From contig JAIRWE010000109.1 in NCBI GenBank assembly GCA_031253365.1, positions 1-18,325 of the forward strand: DNA of 18,325 nucleotides. Reading direction: 5' to 3'. Below are positions 14,253-18,325 of the stretch, piece by piece. Source of the DNA: Oscillospiraceae bacterium. Its GTDB lineage: Bacteria > Bacillota > Clostridia > Oscillospirales > Ruminococcaceae. How positions within the stretch are numbered: position 1 is the stretch's first letter; every line of letters starts with the position of its first letter. The notes beneath the pieces were generated by a model. It had not been told where the DNA came from. It searched no databases and saw only the letters and a program-made list of their open reading frames with translations. The translations under genes were made by a program, and so were the position numbers.

Positions 14253-15338
14253 ATGGCTTTATCATATACACGTCGACCCGCCAAAAGGGGCGCGATTTAT
14301 GAGTCCACCCAAAACGTTTCGTCGGGAACGGGCAAAAAGAGGAATGTTTTTTTAAGGTTCCTGACGTATTTCGTCCCCGTGAAGGGCGACGGCGTGGGGG
14401 AAGGTATTCGGAAGGTTGTGTTCACGGTGGCGCTCGTGTGTTTCCTCTTTTTCGGCTCGACGGTGGGGATTGATTTGTTCAACGAATACAGGGCGGTTCT
14501 TTTGGGGAACGAAAACCGCGGTAAAATAGGGTTGGCGATAGACGAGGACGACCCGGACATTCAAACTCTGATAAAGCCGGAGGCGAAGCCGTTACCGGAC
14601 TATTTGGCGTTATACAAGGAAAACAACGACATGGTGGGCTGGGTGAGGATAGGCGACACCGTCGTCGATTACGCCGTGTGCCAAACCGACAACAACGATT
14701 ATTACCTCGACCACGATTTTAGGGGGAATTACAGCAAGGGCGGCAATATCTTCGCCGATTGCAAAAACGTGTTTGACGGGTACGAAATTTCCGATAACAC
14801 CGTGTTATACGGTCACAATATTATGACGGGGTATTATTTCACCAAGGTGTCGAGATATTACATGGACACGGTGAAAAACGACCTTACGTGGTATCGGAAT
14901 TACCCCGTCATTCAGTTTGACACGCTGTACGAAAAATCCGAGTGGAAGGTGTTCGCCTGCGTGCTGTTCAACACGCAGGAAAAATACGGGGAAGTTTATC
15001 CCTATCACAAGATATATAATTTCGGCGATAAAGACGCGTTTAACGGCTTTATTTTGGATATAATGGACAGAAGCGTGCTTTTAACCGACGTGGATTTGGA
15101 ATACGGCGATAAAATCCTCACCCTTTCTACTTGCTATTACCCCATGGGGAAAGGCGTGGATACCCGTAGCGTGGTATTCGCGAGGAAGGTTCGCGAGGGC
15201 GAGAGCAGCTCGGTTAATACGGACAAGGCTTTTTATAACAACAAGGAGCTGCGTTTCGACGAACAAAAAGCGCGGTACGGCTCGAACTGGAACGGCAGGG
15301 TCTGGGACACCTCCTATCTGCGGAGCTACGGGGACTAA
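14253..15338 (+). CDS. Class B sortase, first of three paralogues
   Basis: A 361-residue membrane-anchored transpeptidase. A basic cytoplasmic N-terminus of about 50 residues precedes a membrane helix at 54-73; the class B catalytic domain spans about 115-315. Catalytic residues are His188 (LYGHN), Cys294 (LTLSTCYY) and Arg305 (DTRSVVFAR). Sortases cut a C-terminal sorting motif and join the protein to peptidoglycan or another protein. Typical SrtB proteins are near 240 residues; the excess is the N-terminus and a C-terminal tail of about 48 residues ending WDTSYLRSYGD. AGGAG lies in the end of pncC just before the ATG. Confidence 0.93.
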   Translation: MALSYTRRPAKRGAIYESTQNVSSGTGKKRNVFLRFLTYFVPVKGDGVGEGIRKVVFTVALVCFLFFGSTVGIDLFNEYRAVLLGNENRGKIGLAIDEDDPDIQTLIKPEAKPLPDYLALYKENNDMVGWVRIGDTVVDYAVCQTDNNDYYLDHDFRGNYSKGGNIFADCKNVFDGYEISDNTVLYGHNIMTGYYFTKVSRYYMDTVKNDLTWYRNYPVIQFDTLYEKSEWKVFACVLFNTQEKYGEVYPYHKIYNFGDKDAFNGFILDIMDRSVLLTDVDLEYGDKILTLSTCYYPMGKGVDTRSVVFARKVREGESSSVNTDKAFYNNKELRFDEQKARYGSNWNGRVWDTSYLRSYGD

Positions 15339-15380
15339 CGGGGTGTTTCGGGGGATTGACCGATGAAAGGCGGTTCAATT

Positions 15381-16679
15381 ATGGTTGAAGACAAGAAAAA
15401 CGGCAAAGAGCAAACGGAAGAGATTTCGTTTACGGTTGACGACGTTTTGGATACGGTCGCTTCGGGGAAAACGCGCGACGGCGGCGAAACAGGCGGCGCG
15501 GGCGAAACAGGCGGCGCGGGCGAAACGGGCGGCGCGGACGAAACGGAGATTCTTCATGCCGGGGACGGCGCGGCCGTCAAGGAAAAAAAGACGGATACGC
15601 TGATGAAAATGTTCATCCCGCGCAAAACCGACTCGACAAGCGAGCTTGCGCGTAAATTTACGTTTATCGTCTCGTTGTTCGTCGCCCTGATTTGTTGCAT
15701 CGTCATTATCGCCGACGCCGGACATTCCAACGCGAGCGAGCGGCTGAACGACGAGCTGAGGGAAATAAAAAAAAGGGGCGACATCTTGGGCTTAAACGTC
15801 GCCGACGACGTTACGGACGACAACGGCGGTGTCAATACCGAGATTTTGCCGAAGTTCCTTGAGCTTTACGAGCGCAACGACGACCTTGTGGGCTGGGTGA
15901 AGCTGGGCGACACGGTCATCGACTATCCCGTGGTTCAAACCACCGATAACGAATACTGGCTTTACCGCAATTTCGACGGGAAGAGCGACAAATCCGGAAC
16001 GGTTTTCGTCGACTGGCACACGCCGATTGTCCCCGAGCGCCGCCCCGACAATACGGTGCTTTACGGTCACAATTTGGCGAACGGAACGTTTTTCGCGTAT
16101 GCGGTACGCTATTACGCCACGAATTTCGGGATGGACGCCTACACAAAGAACCCGACGATTTCTTTTGAAACAATCTACGGAACCGAAAGGTCCACCTATA
16201 AAATCTTCGCGGGGATGTTTACGAACACCGAGGAAGAATACGGCGACGTGTTCAATTACTGGCGCGCGCGCAGATTCATCGACGGGGACATTTACGAGGG
16301 CAAAAGCGCGAGCGCAGAGGAAAACTTTTATTATTTCATAAGCGAGGTAATGGACAGAAGCTCGTTTTACGCCGATGTGGACATAAAATACGGCGACGAG
16401 TTTTTGACGCTTTCCACCTGTTACTACCCGCTGGGGAACGATAAAAACACGCGGTTCGTGCTTTTCGCCAGACGCGTTCGCGAGGGGGAAAACGAAAACG
16501 TGAACGTTGATATTGCTTTCAAAAATCCGAAGCCCAAGCATTTCGACTATTATTACAGGGCGTATGGGGCTGTTCCCTGGACGGAAGAAGACAGGGTGTG
16601 GGATATTTCGTTGGTGGAGGGAATGGAAGAGTTCCTCGCGACACATTCCCCCTCGGACAATCCATGGATTATCGGATAA
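15381..16679 (+). CDS. Class B sortase, second paralogue, with a Gly/Glu/Thr repeat N-terminus
   Basis: A 432-residue paralogue of the first sortase. An acidic cytoplasmic N-terminus contains three GETGGA repeats (residues 35-52); the membrane helix lies at about 93-111. The class B domain has His230 (LYGHN), Cys347 (LTLSTCYYPLG) and Arg358 (NTRFVLFAR). The C-terminal tail ends VWDISLVEGMEEF plus about 16 residues. I chose the ATG at 15381 because AAAGGCGG lies 7 nt upstream, the same site used by the first ATPase gene. An in-frame ATG at 15363 with a weaker GGGGGA would add six residues. Confidence 0.92.
   Translation: MVEDKKNGKEQTEEISFTVDDVLDTVASGKTRDGGETGGAGETGGAGETGGADETEILHAGDGAAVKEKKTDTLMKMFIPRKTDSTSELARKFTFIVSLFVALICCIVIIADAGHSNASERLNDELREIKKRGDILGLNVADDVTDDNGGVNTEILPKFLELYERNDDLVGWVKLGDTVIDYPVVQTTDNEYWLYRNFDGKSDKSGTVFVDWHTPIVPERRPDNTVLYGHNLANGTFFAYAVRYYATNFGMDAYTKNPTISFETIYGTERSTYKIFAGMFTNTEEEYGDVFNYWRARRFIDGDIYEGKSASAEENFYYFISEVMDRSSFYADVDIKYGDEFLTLSTCYYPLGNDKNTRFVLFARRVREGENENVNVDIAFKNPKPKHFDYYYRAYGAVPWTEEDRVWDISLVEGMEEFLATHSPSDNPWIIG
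15483..15536 (+). repeat. 18-bp tandem repeat, three copies
   Basis: Three in-frame units beginning GGCGAAACAGGCGGCGCG at 15483, 15501 and 15519 differ at a single base (the third has GGGC for AGGC) and are followed by a partial unit (GACGAAAC). Each encodes GETGGA. Near identity points to recent expansion, so copy number may vary between strains without breaking the frame. Confidence 0.85.
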
Positions 16680-16691
16680 GGACGGAGCGGT

Positions 16692-17798
16692 ATGCCTGAG
16701 CTTGATATCCGCAGGAAATACACCTACGGAAAAAGGAAAAGAAGAAAGAAAAAAGAAAATTTTGCGGTGAGTTTGGCTTCGGGGCTGTTGCCGTGGTTCG
16801 GCGACAGACCTTCCGACGTCGTGCGGAAAATCGTTTTTCTTGTGTCGCTGACGGCGCTCGCGGTTTCGTTGGTTATCATCGTCAACTTCTACTACGGTCC
16901 CAAAGAAAAGGAAACGAATCCCGGTTACTGGGTCGTGGACGATTTGCTGACAGGCAAAGTCGCCGTTCCGATACACGTGCTTGACGACGACGGTTCGGGG
17001 GGCGGCGAAACCCAAAACGTGGAGGTTTTGGAAAAATACCTGGAATTTTATGAAACGAACAACGATTTCGTGGGTTATGTCTCGATAGACCCCTACGTGA
17101 ATTATCCCGTCGCCCAAAGCGGCGACAACGAATATTACCTTCACCATAACTTCAAAAAAATCCCGACCGAAAACGGCACTATATTCGCCGATTATGAAGG
17201 GATTTTCACCCCGACCGCGCGCCCGCACAACACGGTTTTGTACGGGCACAACCTGATAACGAAAAATTATTTTCAACCGCTGGTGAATTACCGCAATAAG
17301 TTCGAGTTCTTGAAGGATAACCCGATTATCAGGTTCGATACGCTTTATGAAGAGGGGACGTATAAGATTTTCTCGGTGTTCCTGACGACCACGGCGGACT
17401 ATCACGGCGAGGTTTTCAGGTATTGGAATTATATATATTTTGACACGAAGGGCGAGTTTTACGATTACGTCACGGAATGTCTTGACAGAAGCTATTATTA
17501 CACGGGCGTCGACCTTAAATACGGGGATGAGATTTTGACGCTTTCGACCTGTGATTTTTCCGCGTTTAACCAGGAGCTGCGGCTGGTGATAGCCGCCAGG
17601 CGGGTTCGCGACGACGAAAAGCCCGAAGTCAACCCCGAGGCGTTTATCGACAACAGGGGGATTGACGAAAACGGTTATTACAAAAGAAAGATGTTCGACG
17701 TTTATTATACCTATTATAACAGCGGAAGGGGCTGGGGCGGCAGAAACTGGGACACTTCGTTGGTGGAGGGCTTGGACGAGTATTTGAAATCCGGATAA
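16692..17798 (+). CDS. Class B sortase, third and most divergent paralogue
   Basis: A 368-residue protein with a very basic N-terminus (RRKYTYGKRKRRKKK), membrane helix at about 47-66 and a class B domain at about 112-305. Catalytic residues are retained: His186 (LYGHN), Cys287 (LTLSTCDF) and Arg297 (ELRLVIAAR). It differs from its two neighbours where they agree: GYVSIDPYVNYPV replaces GWV-x-x-GDTV-x-DY, and CDFSAFNQ replaces CYYP-x-G beside the nucleophile, so its substrate may differ. The tail ends WDTSLVEGLDEYLKSG. Its ATG follows the second sortase by 12 nt, with GGAG 4 nt upstream. Confidence 0.92.
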   Translation: MPELDIRRKYTYGKRKRRKKKENFAVSLASGLLPWFGDRPSDVVRKIVFLVSLTALAVSLVIIVNFYYGPKEKETNPGYWVVDDLLTGKVAVPIHVLDDDGSGGGETQNVEVLEKYLEFYETNNDFVGYVSIDPYVNYPVAQSGDNEYYLHHNFKKIPTENGTIFADYEGIFTPTARPHNTVLYGHNLITKNYFQPLVNYRNKFEFLKDNPIIRFDTLYEEGTYKIFSVFLTTTADYHGEVFRYWNYIYFDTKGEFYDYVTECLDRSYYYTGVDLKYGDEILTLSTCDFSAFNQELRLVIAARRVRDDEKPEVNPEAFIDNRGIDENGYYKRKMFDVYYTYYNSGRGWGGRNWDTSLVEGLDEYLKSG

Positions 17799-17808
17799 AG
17801 AGGGATAA

Positions 17809-18325
17809 ATGGAAAAATCGTCGTTGGGCAAGATATTGTTGGCGTTGTCGGTTCTGTCGCTTTACGTATTCCTGTTCGGGATAATGGACGTGATAGAGCC
17901 GGTTTCCGCGCGGGTTGACCGAGCGGCGGAAACCTCCGAAAGCGAGCCGTCTTCCAAAGGCGCGGAGGAAACCGACGAACCGGCTGAAACGCCCGCGTTC
18001 ACAATCGACACGGCTAATCGAAGAAAACCGGGGCTTGCCGATTACGGCGTCCCGGTTTTGCCCGTTACCCCCGAACCGTTTTCGGAAGTAACGGAGCCTT
18101 TGCCCGAAACATCCGGCGAAACCGAAACGCCGGCGGCGACTCCGGAAGAAACCCCTTTGATAATCGACGAACCCGACGAACCCGATGAAACGCGGACGGA
18201 AACGGCAAAAACAGAAGAGGGAACCTCCGCGCCCGAAACCTCCGCGCCCGTTGAGCCGCCCGCTTCGGAAAAACTGAGCGTCATCAGCGGCGGCGAAATT
18301 GTCGAGGGGGACGCGAACGACATCG
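17809..18325 (+). CDS. N-terminus of a secreted or membrane-anchored Pro/Glu/Thr-rich protein (3' end outside window)
   Basis: Open from the ATG at 17809 to the window edge, 172 codons. AGAGGG lies just upstream, 10 nt after the third sortase stop, so it is in the same operon. The first 25 residues form a signal peptide or anchor (KSSLGKILLALSVLSLYVFLFGI). About 125 residues of Pro/Glu/Thr/Ser-rich sequence follow, with small repeats such as PDEPDE and TSAPETSAP, as in wall-spanning stalks. The last visible part (KLSVISGGEIVEGDANDI) reminds me of the entry to SpoIID/LytB-type domains, but too little is visible to call it. It may be a partner or substrate of the sortases. Confidence 0.75.
   Translation, partial: MEKSSLGKILLALSVLSLYVFLFGIMDVIEPVSARVDRAAETSESEPSSKGAEETDEPAETPAFTIDTANRRKPGLADYGVPVLPVTPEPFSEVTEPLPETSGETETPAATPEETPLIIDEPDEPDETRTETAKTEEGTSAPETSAPVEPPASEKLSVISGGEIVEGDANDI

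Noticed and set aside
13541..14284. A 247-residue minus-strand open frame opposite pncC
   Set aside because: It runs antisense to a conserved enzyme and through the promoter and hairpin region, with no recognisable domain.
15792..17831. A 679-residue open frame on the minus strand across two sortase genes
   Set aside because: It is antisense to two genes with intact catalytic motifs. Its predicted protein is low in recognisable domains, and the open frame is explained by codon bias that avoids the codons whose complement is a stop.
1..18325. CRISPR array, insertion sequence, tRNA or rRNA gene
   Set aside because: No regularly spaced long direct repeats, transposase motifs or tRNA-like cloverleaf sequences were seen while reading both strands. 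The heptamer arrays have no spacers and are not CRISPR.

Overview
The window (18,325 bp, moderately GC-rich) looks like chromosome from a Gram-positive Clostridia-type anaerobe. The pointers are a bacterial V/A-type ATPase operon, three membrane-anchored class B sortases, a sortase-signal-like protein C-terminus, strong AGGAGG-type ribosome binding sites and RecD2/ComF/PrmA of the Firmicutes type. No rRNA, tRNA, CRISPR array or insertion sequence was seen. The species cannot be fixed from the sequence.

Left edge (1-275): the last 46 codons of a plus-strand surface protein end in a membrane segment and an RKRK tail. They converge on the minus-strand operon across a bidirectional hairpin terminator. 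Inverted arrays of a degenerate GGDTTTA heptamer flank the terminator, and the right array runs into the last codons of comF.

Minus-strand operon (253-13001, transcribed right to left): H(G-like stalk)-C-I-K-F-E-A-B-D of a V/A-type ATPase, then prmA, recD2 and comF. Genes overlap or lie at most about 31 bp apart, so one long transcript from a clear promoter (TTGAAA-N17-TATTAT, 13033-13061) is likely. A and B form the catalytic head, D and F the rotor stalk, C the rotor-to-membrane link, E and H the peripheral stalks, and I and K the membrane motor. Subunit I is unusually long because a copy of its own N-terminal alpha/beta domain is inserted in the loop before the essential-arginine helix.

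Divergent control region (13002-13338): between the ATPase promoter and a small XRE-family regulator lie two near-identical 19-bp dyads in opposite orientation. One sits inside the spacer of the regulator's own promoter, which suggests autoregulation.

Plus-strand cluster (13588 to the end): after several RNA/DNA hairpins and a strong promoter (TTGACT-N17-TACAAT) come a PncC/CinA-type amidohydrolase gene, whose ribosome binding site and start codon lie inside a perfect inverted repeat, three tandem class B sortase paralogues with an unusual conserved C-terminal tail, and the start of a secreted Pro/Glu/Thr-rich protein that runs off the window. The sortases would act at the outer membrane face on cell-wall proteins. 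Their substrate is not proven here; the proteins at the two window edges are the nearest candidates for partners.
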